Source: Magnetospirillum sp. 15-1 (GTDB lineage Bacteria; Pseudomonadota; Alphaproteobacteria; Rhodospirillales; Magnetospirillaceae). Taken from it: a DNA stretch of 64,000 nt. Positions 34,033 through 42,321 of this stretch are shown here, one piece after another (position 1 is the first letter of the stretch; the number at the start of each line of letters is the position of its first letter). A program made the translations under genes and the position numbers. Below the pieces are notes generated by a model. It was not told the DNA's origin. It did not search any database and saw nothing but the letters and a program-made list of their open reading frames with translations. The stretch lies in NCBI RefSeq assembly GCF_900184795.1, contig NZ_FXXN01000027.1:569820-633819 (forward strand). The letters are read 5' to 3'.

Positions 34033-34329
34033 TTGTCCGCCAGCTGGCGGGCGGCCCGAGATGGGCGGCTCACCGACTACTCGTTGCGGACGGTCGTGGG
34101 TCGCTTGGTCGCCGAGGTCTGGCGTAATATAGAATATGATCAAAATCATAAAATGATGTTGGCCGACTGGCACTGGCAATACCATCCACTTGACCGGTGC
34201 TGTGGGGCTCTACCCGGCGGAAATACTGCATCTAGGGCTTCCGCCATGCAGGCCGCCGTGGCTGCTTTCACTGCCCATTACACTGAAATTCAACAGCGTT
34301 ATGCTCAGCCTGCGGCGGTGGCATCATGA
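34033..34329 (+). CDS. Hypothetical protein, possibly truncated by the IS pair
   Basis: A 98-codon frame beginning at a TTG just after the CTAG target site. The frame stays open across the target site into DNA left of the IS pair, so the native start may be lost. A shorter start at ATG 34153 is also possible. It is Ala- and Arg-rich with no known motif. Its stop overlaps the ATG of the DnaA-domain gene (ATGA), which supports it being a translated gene. Confidence 0.5.
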   Translation: MSASWRAARDGRLTDYSLRTVVGRLVAEVWRNIEYDQNHKMMLADWHWQYHPLDRCCGALPGGNTASRASAMQAAVAAFTAHYTEIQQRYAQPAAVAS

Positions 34330-34793
34330 CCCCCGAGGGCGCCATCGCCATGGTGGCATCGACCTGGGGGATGACGTCGCAGCACCTGGTGGGTTCCAAC
34401 AAGGCTCGCCGGTATGTGGTGCCCCGTAGTGTGGCCATGGTGCTGATCCGGGATTGTTTCAGCCTGTCGCTGTCCAAGATCGGCAGTTTGTTTGGCGGTC
34501 GGGATCATTCCACGGTGCGGGCCGCCATCATCCGCGTCGAGAGGCTGGTTGGTCAGGATGACAACTTGGCCGACCGCATCATCCAGCTCCGGGCCAGCAT
34601 TGATCTCGCCGGCATCGACCTGGCGCCGTCACCCGACCAGGCCCGGGCGATGGCCATGGCGATCTCCAGGGCCGTCCGCGCCTCGCTGGTCGCGGTGGCC
34701 ATGACGCAGCCAGAGCGGTTCCTGGCTGCTGTGGGGGAACTTTGCGGCGCCATTGGCATTCACCCCTCTCCAGAGGACGGAGGCCGGTCATGA
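34326..34793 (+). CDS. Stand-alone DnaA domain IV-like protein
   Basis: A 155-residue protein whose N-terminal 90 residues match the DNA-binding domain IV of DnaA: RRYVVPRSVAMVLIRDCF, then SLSLSKIGSLFGGRDHSTVR, the DnaA signature that reads the DnaA box. The AAA+ ATPase part of DnaA is missing. The rest is a helical region of unknown role. It may bind DnaA boxes as a regulator of a mobile element or phage, a role inferred from the domain alone. It is coupled to the genes on both sides. Confidence 0.75.
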   Translation: MTPEGAIAMVASTWGMTSQHLVGSNKARRYVVPRSVAMVLIRDCFSLSLSKIGSLFGGRDHSTVRAAIIRVERLVGQDDNLADRIIQLRASIDLAGIDLAPSPDQARAMAMAISRAVRASLVAVAMTQPERFLAAVGELCGAIGIHPSPEDGGRS

Positions 34794-35284
34794 CGCCTGT
34801 TTCGCAATCCATGTACACGGTTCCCCAAACAGCGGCGCTGGGGGCTCTTGCTGCCTCTCCCGTATGTGGTCCCGCCCAGGAGGTGGAAATGCCGTCTAAA
34901 TGCTGCCGCTGGTGCGGGACACCCCTAATCAATCCGCGCCGTAACCAGGAATGCTGTAGTGGCAAGTGCCGAGAGGATTGGGAGCGGTCCAAGCGGACGC
35001 GGCGGAAGCAAGCTGCAGCTGAAAAGCCCAAGGGCGTCTGCCTGTGGTGCGACGGGCAGTTCGACCAGGTGCGCAAGCAGCAGGAGTTCTGCTGCCCCGA
35101 CCATCAGCAGGCTTTCAACAATTTCTGGAAGGGCAGGGGGCCGGCGCTGGCCAAGGCCCTCCACGCTTGGCGTGTCGGCAAAGCCGAGGGTGGACTTACG
35201 AATGTCTGCCGCGAGTTCTCAGCCGCTCGAGAGGAACTGAAGTGCAAGCGGGCTTTGGCACGCAAGAAGATCATCGATAACTGA
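34790..35284 (+). CDS. Two-zinc-finger protein
   Basis: A 164-residue basic protein with two related zinc-binding modules: CCRWCGTPLINPRRNQECC with SGKC behind it (about 42-65), and CLWCDGQFDQVRKQQEFCC with PDH behind it (about 85-110). Each has a CxxC pair, a spacer and a second Cys pair or Cys-His pair. It probably binds DNA or RNA; the repeated module suggests internal duplication. ATG 34790 has GGAGG seven bases away and overlaps the preceding stop. Confidence 0.7.
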   Translation: MTPVSQSMYTVPQTAALGALAASPVCGPAQEVEMPSKCCRWCGTPLINPRRNQECCSGKCREDWERSKRTRRKQAAAEKPKGVCLWCDGQFDQVRKQQEFCCPDHQQAFNNFWKGRGPALAKALHAWRVGKAEGGLTNVCREFSAAREELKCKRALARKKIIDN

Positions 35285-35302
35285 AGTTGAGGAGCAAGAC
35301 CC

Positions 35303-35536
35303 ATGAGGAAGTATCTGTATGCTGCCCTGATTTGTGTCCTCTTGGCCTGCATGGGAGCATTGGTTCTGGTCGCCATCAAGACCACTGCCGAAGTCAATGC
35401 CGCCGTAGACGATTATCGAGCAGCGAAGGCGGAGGCGACTGATAGAGCCGAGAAGGCTTGCGACCAGGCGCGCCAGGAGGTCAAGGACGGCAAAGCCACG
35501 ATGACCCAGCTTCTCGCCACCCGATGCAGGCCCTAG
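35303..35536 (+). CDS. Small membrane-anchored protein
   Basis: A 77-residue protein with one N-terminal membrane segment or signal anchor (YLYAALICVLLACMGALVLV) followed by a charged helical part with Ala, Glu and Arg that may form a coiled coil. GAGGAG lies upstream of the ATG. The function is unknown. It is 18 bases after the zinc-finger gene and may be in the same operon. Confidence 0.55.
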   Translation: MRKYLYAALICVLLACMGALVLVAIKTTAEVNAAVDDYRAAKAEATDRAEKACDQARQEVKDGKATMTQLLATRCRP

Positions 35537-35632
35537 GGCAATGAGGTTACCAAGCACAAGCTGCAGTCTATTTCGCACTGCCCAATTGGATGTATGATGT
35601 TGTTTCTTGCAATCAAATGGGATGTCGTAGTG

Positions 35633-35932
35633 ATGACAAAGTTTCGCCTATCAATTGCCTCCGCTCTGCTTTTTGCGTTCGCATCGTCTGCCGGCGCCGT
35701 GGATATGCCGCCTCCGGTAGGTTTGAATCTTGCGCAAGAGCTTAACAGCCTCCCTCGCCGTGGACTCATCTGCCACCAAGCTGGCAAGGCGATTTTGGAT
35801 ATCGGCAATCTCGACTATGTGCGGCTTTATACTGACGCTGGCGGTGTTTTGCGGCGTGTTGATTTCCGAGTCTGGGCGAGTGAACCGCAGACAATCTCGG
35901 TTTCACCGGATACGACGTGCCGGGCTATGTAG
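35633..35932 (+). CDS. Small secreted protein
   Basis: A 99-residue protein with a signal peptide (FRLSIASALLFAFASSAGAV), cut about residue 22. The mature part has two Cys (LICHQAG and DTTCRAM) that could form a disulfide in the periplasm. No family is recognised. An ATG at 35594 would add 13 residues but weaken the signal peptide. Confidence 0.5.
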   Translation: MTKFRLSIASALLFAFASSAGAVDMPPPVGLNLAQELNSLPRRGLICHQAGKAILDIGNLDYVRLYTDAGGVLRRVDFRVWASEPQTISVSPDTTCRAM

Positions 35933-36036
35933 TGGTGTTGGGGCTGGAACGGAAATATATCCGGCCCCAATTCCAGAATTTTCTGGACGTCCAATATCGC
36001 TAACGATTGAATCGGGCCGCTAAGGAGAAAGACCAA

Positions 36037-36288
36037 ATGACCACAGCAGTTGATTTCGGGAATTTGGACAAGGCGACCGAGGCGGACGAACGGCGTTTCG
36101 TTGCGGCTTTCACCAAGGCCCTGGCCAACGACGCCGGCGATGAGGCCAAGCGGCATCTCGCCGCTGGCCGTGCCATCTACTACGGTGACGACCGATATCC
36201 TGATGGTGTCGTCAAGGAGTACCCCGATGGGCACCGCCAGCTGGTGACCTTCAAGGATGATCGGGAAGTTCTGATCCGGGATCTGTGA
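36037..36288 (+). CDS. Small protein upstream of a zeta-like toxin, possible antitoxin
   Basis: An 83-residue protein with AAGGAG nine bases before the ATG. It has a helical N-terminal half (DEAKRHLAAGRAIYYGDD) and a C-terminal half with YPDGVVKEYPDGHRQLV and a terminal charged strand. Its stop overlaps the start of the zeta-like kinase gene by one base. Gene order and coupling are those of a toxin-antitoxin pair, with the small protein first, but its antitoxin activity is only inferred. Confidence 0.6.
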   Translation: MTTAVDFGNLDKATEADERRFVAAFTKALANDAGDEAKRHLAAGRAIYYGDDRYPDGVVKEYPDGHRQLVTFKDDREVLIRDL

Positions 36289-36878
36289 TGCACCAGCTTT
36301 GGGTCATCGCAGGCCCCAACGGCAGCGGCAAGACCTCTCTGACCCGCCGGCACCTTGCCGGCAAGCTCCCTATCGTCAACCCAGACGAAATTGCCCGCGA
36401 CCTCAATCCTGATCGCCCCAAAGCCCCGGAAGCCTCCTTGCGAGCCGGGCGCGAGGCGCTGCTGCAGCGTAGGCAGTTGATTGCGGCTCGCCAGAGCTTT
36501 GCCGTTGAAACCACCTTCTCCGGTAACCAGGAAATCGCCTTGATCAAGACCGCCAAGGAGGCCGGCTATAAGGTCAACTTGGTGTTCATCTGCACCGATT
36601 CTCCTTGGCTCTCCATGGGGCGGATCGCCGTCCGGGTGATGGACGGTGGCCACCATGTGCCCGGCGCCGACGTGGAGCGCCGTTACCAGCGCAGCCTGGC
36701 TAACTTGCCCGAGGGTTTAGCCCTGGCAGATCGTGCATGGCTGTTGGACAACACCAGGACACGGATGCGCCTAGTGGCATCCATCGAGCGTGGCGAGGTC
36801 AAGACCATGATCAACGCACAGCCCAAATGGGTCCGTCAGGCCCGCCTGGCGGTGCTGGAGCCTGGGTTGTCCCGGTAG
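36288..36878 (+). CDS. Zeta-toxin-like P-loop kinase
   Basis: A 196-residue protein. The Walker A motif is VIAGPNGSGKTSL (about 7-19). VNPDEIARDLNP matches the zeta-toxin element that follows, and FAVETTFSGN contains the ETTF-type motif that holds the substrate Arg/Glu. Zeta toxins phosphorylate UDP-N-acetylglucosamine and block cell-wall synthesis; some relatives act on other sugars. The C-terminal helices with HHVPGADVERRYQRSL fit the family. The overlap with the 83-residue gene suggests a toxin-antitoxin unit. An alternative is a housekeeping kinase. Confidence 0.75.
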   Translation: MHQLWVIAGPNGSGKTSLTRRHLAGKLPIVNPDEIARDLNPDRPKAPEASLRAGREALLQRRQLIAARQSFAVETTFSGNQEIALIKTAKEAGYKVNLVFICTDSPWLSMGRIAVRVMDGGHHVPGADVERRYQRSLANLPEGLALADRAWLLDNTRTRMRLVASIERGEVKTMINAQPKWVRQARLAVLEPGLSR

Positions 36879-37166
36879 TTCTCACAGACCTGTCCCGGTG
36901 CCGCCAAAGGTGGTTGCGCCCGCCCGCTGCTCTCGCCAGCCGTGGCGGTGCGGTTCATGAAAGCCCCTTTCCATCAATGCTCAGTTTCGCCGCTGGCGAT
37001 CCTACACCGGGCCATCGTGGCACCGGCCCAGCTGCGCTGGTCCTGGCAATGACGGATTTCGGCTCCCCCACGCCGGCAGGCCGGCGCGGTCCCCCCAAAA
37101 TCCTATGCCTGCCCCTCTGTCCCGGTGTCGCGGATCTCCGTCGAAACCGAGATTAGGGAGGCTTTC
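36879..37166 (+). other. Intergenic region with short repeats, no gene seen
   Basis: 288 bases between the zeta-like gene and a small gene. CTGTCCCGGTG occurs twice (36890-36900 and 37117-37127), with a variant near 36868. There are also several GC-rich inverted stretches such as GCCGGCAGGCCGGC. I see no coding signal in it. Confidence 0.35.
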
Positions 37167-37430
37167 ATGAACCGCACCGCTACTCAGTCCCAGCAGTTCC
37201 TCACTTGGATCGGAGAAATCCCCTACATGGTGACCTGGACCCCCGGTACCGAGATTGGAACGCTCTATGGAACCCTCGCCGGCGACTTCATCGGCGCCGG
37301 TGATTGGAGCCAGTCGTTTCCGGTGGATGCGGTGGATGAAATCGGCCTCGATCTGTGGGCCACCCAGACGGCCGCTATCTTCCATGCCGCCGCTGCCGGC
37401 CAAATCCAGCGCCAGGTTTTGGCCGCGTAA
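37167..37430 (+). CDS. Small hypothetical protein
   Basis: An 87-residue protein with AGGGAG six bases before ATG 37167. It contains FLTWIGEIPYMVTW, GTLYGTLAGDFIGAGDW and DEIGLDLWATQ, alternating aromatic and small residues that suggest a compact beta-rich fold. No signal or membrane segment is clear. The family is not recognised. It is followed by a strong hairpin terminator. Confidence 0.5.
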   Translation: MNRTATQSQQFLTWIGEIPYMVTWTPGTEIGTLYGTLAGDFIGAGDWSQSFPVDAVDEIGLDLWATQTAAIFHAAAAGQIQRQVLAA

Positions 37431-37478
37431 GCGACGTCTGGTGCAATGGCGGCGCTCTCCCGCCTACCTACGACGCCA

Positions 37479-37515
37479 CCGGCCGGGGCAGGGGGCAAGC
37501 CCCTCCCCCGGCCGG
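37479..37515. terminator. Strong GC-rich hairpin
   Basis: CCGGCCGGGG plus a G-run (37479-37495) pairs with a C-run plus CCCCGGCCGG (37500-37515) around CAAG, with one bulge. It lies between two convergent genes and probably ends both transcripts. Confidence 0.6.
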
Positions 37516-37545
37516 CGCCGCCCCCCCGGGGTGCTGCGCTTCCGC

Positions 37546-39144
37546 CTAGCCGTTGGCGAGTTTCCAGAAATCCGGCCAGCGATCTTCCCTCAGGAAGATC
37601 TCCATCCGCTCACCCTGATGTCGCTCTTCAATGGGCGTCAGGACGATTCGGTCAAGGACGCAGTCAAACATTAGCCGCATGCGCACCACTGATGCCTCAT
37701 GCCGGATGTCGCGCAGGAGCCGAACCATCTGGTCCCGGATCTCGGCTTCGCTCGGCAGCGTATAGTTCGGCTGGGCCTGCCGCTCCGCCTGGACCTTCCT
37801 CAGCTCGTCCTGCAGATCCAGTATGCGCTGTGTCGCTACCTCGACGTCCACTCCGGCCTCGATGGCATTTACCAGCCGCCCTATGCGCTCGCCGAGATCC
37901 ACTTCTTTCTCGGCGAGCCGCTTTTGCCGGGCCATCTCACGGGAGAAGGCCGCCTTCAACAGGGGACCAATATCCGGTCCTTCAGCCAGGCGCTTCAAAA
38001 TGGCCTGAAAGGTCGCATCCAGCAGCGTTGCTTCCTTGGTGCCTCGTGAGTTGCTGCATGTCTTCGCGTATCGATGATTCGAGCATAGATATCTGGTTTC
38101 GTTGGCCAGCGATTTCGAGCCGCCGCACTGCCCGCACTTGATCCATCCGGTCAGGGCATGCTGGTTGTGGGTGTTCAGAATCTCCGGCAGGCGGGATTTG
38201 CGTGGGGCTGGTTCTTTTGGCTGATCCAGCAACCGTACCGCCTCCCACTCCTTGTCGGAAATGATCCGCAGATGCGGGACATCCTGCTTGATCCATTCCG
38301 ATGGTGGATTGAGGATCTGGCGTTTCCGGTTCGTCACAGGGTCCCGCACTACGTGCGATTTTCCGAAGACGAGCTTCCCGGTGTAGACCTCGTTCCTGAG
38401 AATGCCTTCGGCCTTCTCGGCACCTCCCATGATGGCATTGCGTTTCCACAGGCCGCCAGCCGGTGCCGGAATCCCATCCCGGTTCAGACCCTCGATGATT
38501 TCGGCAATCGGCTTGCCGGCAATGTACTCCTTGTACACCCGCCGAATGACAGCCGCCGCCGCCTCGTCGATCTCGCGGACGCCATTGACGTTGCGTCCCT
38601 TCCCATCGACCACACCTCGCACCACCCGATACCCGTAGGTGCAGGACGAGGCCGCTAGGCCGGCTGCGATCTTTCCCCGGTGCCCTCGTTTCACTCTGGC
38701 CTTCATATCGCGGAGCATGAGCGAGTTCATCGTCCCCTTCAGCCCGATGTGAAGCTCGTTGATTTTGCCCTCGTGGACCGTCCAGATCCCGGCCTTATGA
38801 TAGGCCAGGGTTTCGTACATCGCAGCAATGTCCTTAAGCGACCTGGACAGGCGGTCCAGTCCCTCGGCAACTACCAAGTCGATATGTCGCCGCCCAACTG
38901 CGTCGAGTAGCCGCTTGATCCCCGGCCGCTGCAAGGTGGTGCCGGAAACCGCCGCATCGGAAAACACGGTCACCACGTCAACATCGCCGAAGTGATCGGC
39001 AATGGCCTTGCGACACAGGGCGACCTGATCATCCACCGAGGACGGATTCTGAATGTCGGCGGAATAGCGCGCATAAATGGCGACTCTGCTTGGGCGTTCG
39101 TGGATCATGGCCGCCCTTATGGCCAGCCGATCATTCAAAGGCAA
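37546..39144 (-). CDS. Large serine recombinase
   Basis: A 532-residue site-specific recombinase. The N-terminal resolvase domain has RVAIYARYSADIQNPSSVDD (catalytic Ser near the start), DAAVSGTTLQRPGIKRLLD and LVVAEGLDRLSRSLKDIA. The recombinase domain covers about 175-300. A zinc ribbon follows (CGQCGG and a later Cys pair), then a long coiled coil. This is the layout of phage and conjugative-element integrases that act on attP/attB. It is in mid-region rather than at a clear end. A start at the later ATG (IHERPSRVAIYARYS) is also possible. Confidence 0.88.
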   Translation of the reverse strand: MPLNDRLAIRAAMIHERPSRVAIYARYSADIQNPSSVDDQVALCRKAIADHFGDVDVVTVFSDAAVSGTTLQRPGIKRLLDAVGRRHIDLVVAEGLDRLSRSLKDIAAMYETLAYHKAGIWTVHEGKINELHIGLKGTMNSLMLRDMKARVKRGHRGKIAAGLAASSCTYGYRVVRGVVDGKGRNVNGVREIDEAAAAVIRRVYKEYIAGKPIAEIIEGLNRDGIPAPAGGLWKRNAIMGGAEKAEGILRNEVYTGKLVFGKSHVVRDPVTNRKRQILNPPSEWIKQDVPHLRIISDKEWEAVRLLDQPKEPAPRKSRLPEILNTHNQHALTGWIKCGQCGGSKSLANETRYLCSNHRYAKTCSNSRGTKEATLLDATFQAILKRLAEGPDIGPLLKAAFSREMARQKRLAEKEVDLGERIGRLVNAIEAGVDVEVATQRILDLQDELRKVQAERQAQPNYTLPSEAEIRDQMVRLLRDIRHEASVVRMRLMFDCVLDRIVLTPIEERHQGERMEIFLREDRWPDFWKLANG

Positions 39145-39170
39145 CTAGGCCGTGAGGTTAGGTGAGGACT

Positions 39171-39210
39171 TCCGGGAGTTTCCGGGAGTTTCTGGAAGTT
39201 TCTGGAAGTT
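39171..39210. repeat. Four 10-bp direct repeats upstream of the recombinase
   Basis: TCCGGGAGTT twice, then TCTGGAAGTT twice, contiguous, about 27 bases before the recombinase start. Regular 10-base spacing puts each copy on the same helix face, as expected for protein-binding sites. They may be recombinase or regulator sites. No spacers exist, so this is not a CRISPR array. Confidence 0.65.
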
Positions 39211-39246
39211 TCGCGGTTTTTCTCCTGTCGTGCTGTGGCAGGATAG

Positions 39247-39310
39247 GCGTGGTGGGGACACCACGCACCGCCCATAGGGGCGGTCAGGCTTATTCGCACC
39301 CTTCGGGCGC
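39247..39310. other. Cluster of three short hairpins
   Basis: Hairpin 1: GCGTGGTG, loop GGGA, CACCACGC (39247-39266). Hairpin 2 follows at once: ACCGCCC, loop ATAG, GGGCGGT (39267-39284). Hairpin 3: GCACCC, loop TTC, GGGCGC (39296-39310) with one mismatch. It may be part of an attachment site or a small structured RNA. The surrounding 39145-39483 holds no convincing gene. Confidence 0.5.
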
Positions 39311-39483
39311 TCCACGCATTCATGAGAGAATCACGGCGAGGGAACGGGGGGGTGACCCTACATGGCCAGTTCGATGGACACCGAGTTAAGGTGGTTCCAT
39401 CGAATTGGAGGCCGATATGGCACGCAGGACATTATCCCTTCAGTTAGTCCGAGAGTGAGATTTGGAAAGCAGGAGGTTCAAAT

Positions 39484-40095
39484 ATGAGTGACGATTACGC
39501 CGTAAGCCGTGATTACGTGGATAGGCTTTTCATCCACGTTTACTGTGATCTTGGTCAGCGTTTTGAGGAAATTAACGCTGGGTCAGAGTTCCGCCTATAT
39601 CATCAACTGAATATGGCGAGGCTTTGTCGGCAACTTCTGATCGATGGTGCCAATGGGCTGTTTACGCAGGCAAACAGGTATTATCGATTGCCAATTCGCT
39701 TCGTGGTTCCAACTGTTGGGCCGGCGCCAGAGGTCTTAAAGTCAATTCCTGAAGCGATCCTGCCATATTGCCCAGACATCAACGCTTTCCCTCCGGGGTA
39801 CTATCTGCATCCACACAACGTCGATGGCTTCCTCGGGTCATCCCAGATGATTCTTGCAGGCACGCCCGTGAAAAATTCGGACGTGATTAAATACGTGGCG
39901 AATGTCTATGGGGGTGTTCACCTCTCACCGAGCATCAAGGATGAAGATGAACGCTTGATCGCCCGTTTCAACGACCAGTGGGCCGTGGGGCAGGACGGAA
40001 TGGTGCTTTCCATGCTCAATGATATCGTCGCTACCATTTTACGTTCCCTCGCGCCGCTACGCGCTGCCATCGAGGCACATTGCGAAGAAGCCTGA
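39484..40095 (+). CDS. Hypothetical protein of the accessory region
   Basis: A 203-residue soluble protein with AGGAGG seven bases before ATG 39484. It contains long mixed alpha/beta stretches such as RLFIHVYCDLGQRFEEINAG and PPGYYLHPHNVDGFLG. No catalytic motif or membrane segment is seen. Codon use is less GC-biased than in the chromosomal genes, which points to transfer. It is followed by a hairpin terminator. The family is not recognised. Confidence 0.6.
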   Translation: MSDDYAVSRDYVDRLFIHVYCDLGQRFEEINAGSEFRLYHQLNMARLCRQLLIDGANGLFTQANRYYRLPIRFVVPTVGPAPEVLKSIPEAILPYCPDINAFPPGYYLHPHNVDGFLGSSQMILAGTPVKNSDVIKYVANVYGGVHLSPSIKDEDERLIARFNDQWAVGQDGMVLSMLNDIVATILRSLAPLRAAIEAHCEEA

Positions 40096-40114
40096 ACGAT
40101 GAGGGCGCGGTTTG

Positions 40115-40137
40115 AAGCCGCCCCTGTGGGGCGGCTT
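40115..40137. terminator. Terminator between convergent genes
   Basis: AAGCCGCCCC (40115-40124), loop TGT, GGGGCGGCTT (40128-40137), then TGAATAAAG. A perfect 10-bp stem with A/T ends, able to work for the plus gene and for the conjugation operon ending at 40163. Confidence 0.75.
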
Positions 40138-40162
40138 TGAATAAAGTGTGAAAGGCTGCTCA

Positions 40163-41953
40163 TCATCGACCAAGGCCGCCGTCACCCTTTCCACGGTCGA
40201 CTCTCTTTGGCCCCCGCTTCGGCTGGCTGTCCAACGCCTCGGCCGACGACAGGGCATCTTCGGTGAAGGCGCCCATGGCCTTAGCTTGGCCAAGATCGAC
40301 GGGCACCGCTCGGCCCATTCCGACCAGGTCTGCGATGATCTTCGCCTGCGCCTTCTCGTTGTCGACCACCGTCGCCTGACCGCCGACCAGGCCCGCCGCT
40401 CGGACGCCCTGACGGGTCTGTCGTGTGGTGACCACGACGATCCGACTTTTCGGCTGTCGGTCCCGTAGCGTTGCTGCGGCGCTGGCCAGCTCGGCGTCTG
40501 TGCCGACCACCACGATCGGGGCGCCGGTGTCCTTATGGAGCACCGCCGCCGCCATGCAGTCGCAGGTGATCACCACGGAGCCACTATAGGGATCGGCTTT
40601 GCCCAGGTCGTTCCCCGGGTCGATCACATGGGACAGCCCGGGCTTGGCCAGGTCGCCGATGTCCAGGGTCTGACCCTGGACATCCATGGCGCGCAGGCCG
40701 TGGATGTATCCCTTCTGGTCGCGGAACGGGAACAGCACCCGCCCGGATTCATCGGCCCTGAGGTCCATCTCTTCCAGGTCTCGCCGCATCCATGTCGCCG
40801 CCGGCGGCTTCCATGTCCCGGCCTTGTACCAAGCCTGCAGCGCGTCCCTGGCGGCACTCGGTGGCCGATATCCGCGTGGCTGTCGAGGCTGTCCGAACGT
40901 CGTGAGCTCGTCGATGGTGTGGAGCAGTTCCTTGTGGGTCAGCAGGATGCACAGGGCCAAGGGGTCCTTGTGCGCGTCGGCCAGCAGGATGTACTTCCAG
41001 TTGCCTACTTTGAGATTGCGCGCCAGAAAGCCCGGCTTCTTCTGCTGGGCGTAGGTCCGCCACAGCCGGGCCTGTGCCGGGTGCCTGGTCATCGGCTTCG
41101 CGCGATAGGGCTTCCCTGGCGGCTTTACGACCTGATCCTTCGGTTTCGGCTGGGGCGCCTGATACGGCCCGAGCCGTTCTTCCAAAGCCGCCAGGGCGCA
41201 CGTCCTGTCGAGTGCGCTGGCTTTCATTCGCCCTTTAGCATCGGTCTGGGCGAAAACGGCGCCGGCGCCGCGCTTCCGCAGCTCCACCGCGTACTCCGCC
41301 AGCCCCTCTTGCAGTTTCTGCCATGACCCGGCTTTGGCCACCAGCTCGACGATCTCGGCCTTGTGCTCCACCAGATGGCGTTCGAAGCTCTGCTGCCAGG
41401 TCTTCGCCTCGTAATCCCGTGCCTTCGCTGATACGGGATCACGGGCGGCGCCATCGGTCATGCCCTTGTCCACGACCAGGCCGTATTTTTGCTCCATCTC
41501 GCGGGCGACCTTGGCCAGGATCTTGAAATCCTGCCGTGGCGTGTGGCTCCGGGCCGTAACCGGGTGAATTTTGTTGATGGCCACATGCATGTGGAAGTTG
41601 TCGGTGTTGATGTGGGTGCCGGCGACTCGCTGGTGATCGCCGTAGCCCAGGGCTTCGGCGAAGTTCCGTTCGATGTCCTGCAGATCAGCTTCACTCAGGC
41701 GGGCTTGGTCGCCGGCGCGAAACGACACCACCAGGTGATAGGTCTTATCGGCGATTTCCGGTTTGGCCTGCCGGGTGGCCTCGATCTCGATCAGCGCCAG
41801 GTCGAGGTCCTGGAGTTGCGCGCCGGCGTCGCAGTTCTTGATCCAGAACTTATCGAGCTTCTCGCCCTTTTCCCGGGCTGCCGCCACGTAGCGCCCCAGG
41901 TAGCCGAAATTGTCGCGTACCTCCGGCTTTCGGTCGATCCGCTTGGCGATCAC
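40163..41953 (-). CDS. traI: Relaxase of the MOBP/TraI type
   Basis: A 596-residue relaxase, which nicks DNA at oriT and starts transfer. The N-terminal domain has IDRKPEVRDNFGYLGRYVAA and the three-histidine motif GTHINTDNFHMHVAINKIHP (about residues 105-125), which binds the metal ion. The Tyr of the active site is probably in the N-terminal stretch. The C-terminal half includes a Toprim-like region (GSVVITCDCMAAAVLH, PIVVVGTDAELASAA). GTG 41953 overlaps the traJ stop (GTGA). IncP TraI is longer, so this may be a shorter variant. Confidence 0.85.
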   Translation of the reverse strand: MIAKRIDRKPEVRDNFGYLGRYVAAAREKGEKLDKFWIKNCDAGAQLQDLDLALIEIEATRQAKPEIADKTYHLVVSFRAGDQARLSEADLQDIERNFAEALGYGDHQRVAGTHINTDNFHMHVAINKIHPVTARSHTPRQDFKILAKVAREMEQKYGLVVDKGMTDGAARDPVSAKARDYEAKTWQQSFERHLVEHKAEIVELVAKAGSWQKLQEGLAEYAVELRKRGAGAVFAQTDAKGRMKASALDRTCALAALEERLGPYQAPQPKPKDQVVKPPGKPYRAKPMTRHPAQARLWRTYAQQKKPGFLARNLKVGNWKYILLADAHKDPLALCILLTHKELLHTIDELTTFGQPRQPRGYRPPSAARDALQAWYKAGTWKPPAATWMRRDLEEMDLRADESGRVLFPFRDQKGYIHGLRAMDVQGQTLDIGDLAKPGLSHVIDPGNDLGKADPYSGSVVITCDCMAAAVLHKDTGAPIVVVGTDAELASAAATLRDRQPKSRIVVVTTRQTRQGVRAAGLVGGQATVVDNEKAQAKIIADLVGMGRAVPVDLGQAKAMGAFTEDALSSAEALDSQPKRGPKRVDRGKGDGGLGR

Positions 41954-42321
41954 CGCTCGGCCCGGGGATGAATCTGGTAGTGGATGTCTTTCACGGCGGC
42001 ACTCAGCGCCGCCTGGACCTCGCCGATCTCCACGCGCAGCGCGTCGATCCGCGCCACCATGGCCGGTGGCCAGGTGCCGTCGCTCTCGTCGAGCGCCAGC
42101 TTCAGGAGGTTGCCGAGGCGGGCTTGGTCCGCATTGACCTTCAGGAGGTTGCGGATCGCCTCGGCCCCGGCGAACGTGGATGGATCTGGAAGGCGTTCGC
42201 CAAGGGCGAAGCGGCGAAGCATTTCGGAAATGGAAAGCTTGAATTGGTCCGCCTGCTTTCTGACCCGTTCCATTTCCTCGTCGGTGAAAGAGACCTTGAT
42301 GCGGTGACGGTCTGTGGCCAT
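41950..42321 (-). CDS. traJ: TraJ/MobC-like relaxosome protein
   Basis: A 123-residue protein. The N-terminal RIKVSFTDEEMERVRKQADQ, then LSISEMLRRFALGER, is the ribbon-helix-helix part typical of MobC/TraJ accessory proteins that bind oriT and help the relaxase. The C-terminal half is a long helix with NLLKLALDESDGTWPPAM. Its stop overlaps the relaxase start, the usual order for such pairs. A nic-like sequence overlaps its Shine-Dalgarno. Confidence 0.8.
   Translation of the reverse strand: MATDRHRIKVSFTDEEMERVRKQADQFKLSISEMLRRFALGERLPDPSTFAGAEAIRNLLKVNADQARLGNLLKLALDESDGTWPPAMVARIDALRVEIGEVQAALSAAVKDIHYQIHPRAER

Noticed and set aside
39171-39210. CRISPR array
   Set aside because: The repeats are only 10 bases and contiguous with no spacers. 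No cas genes are in the window.
39135-39323. A 62-codon reverse frame upstream of the recombinase
   Set aside because: It crosses the 10-bp repeats and the hairpins, has no ribosome site, and looks like chance coding.
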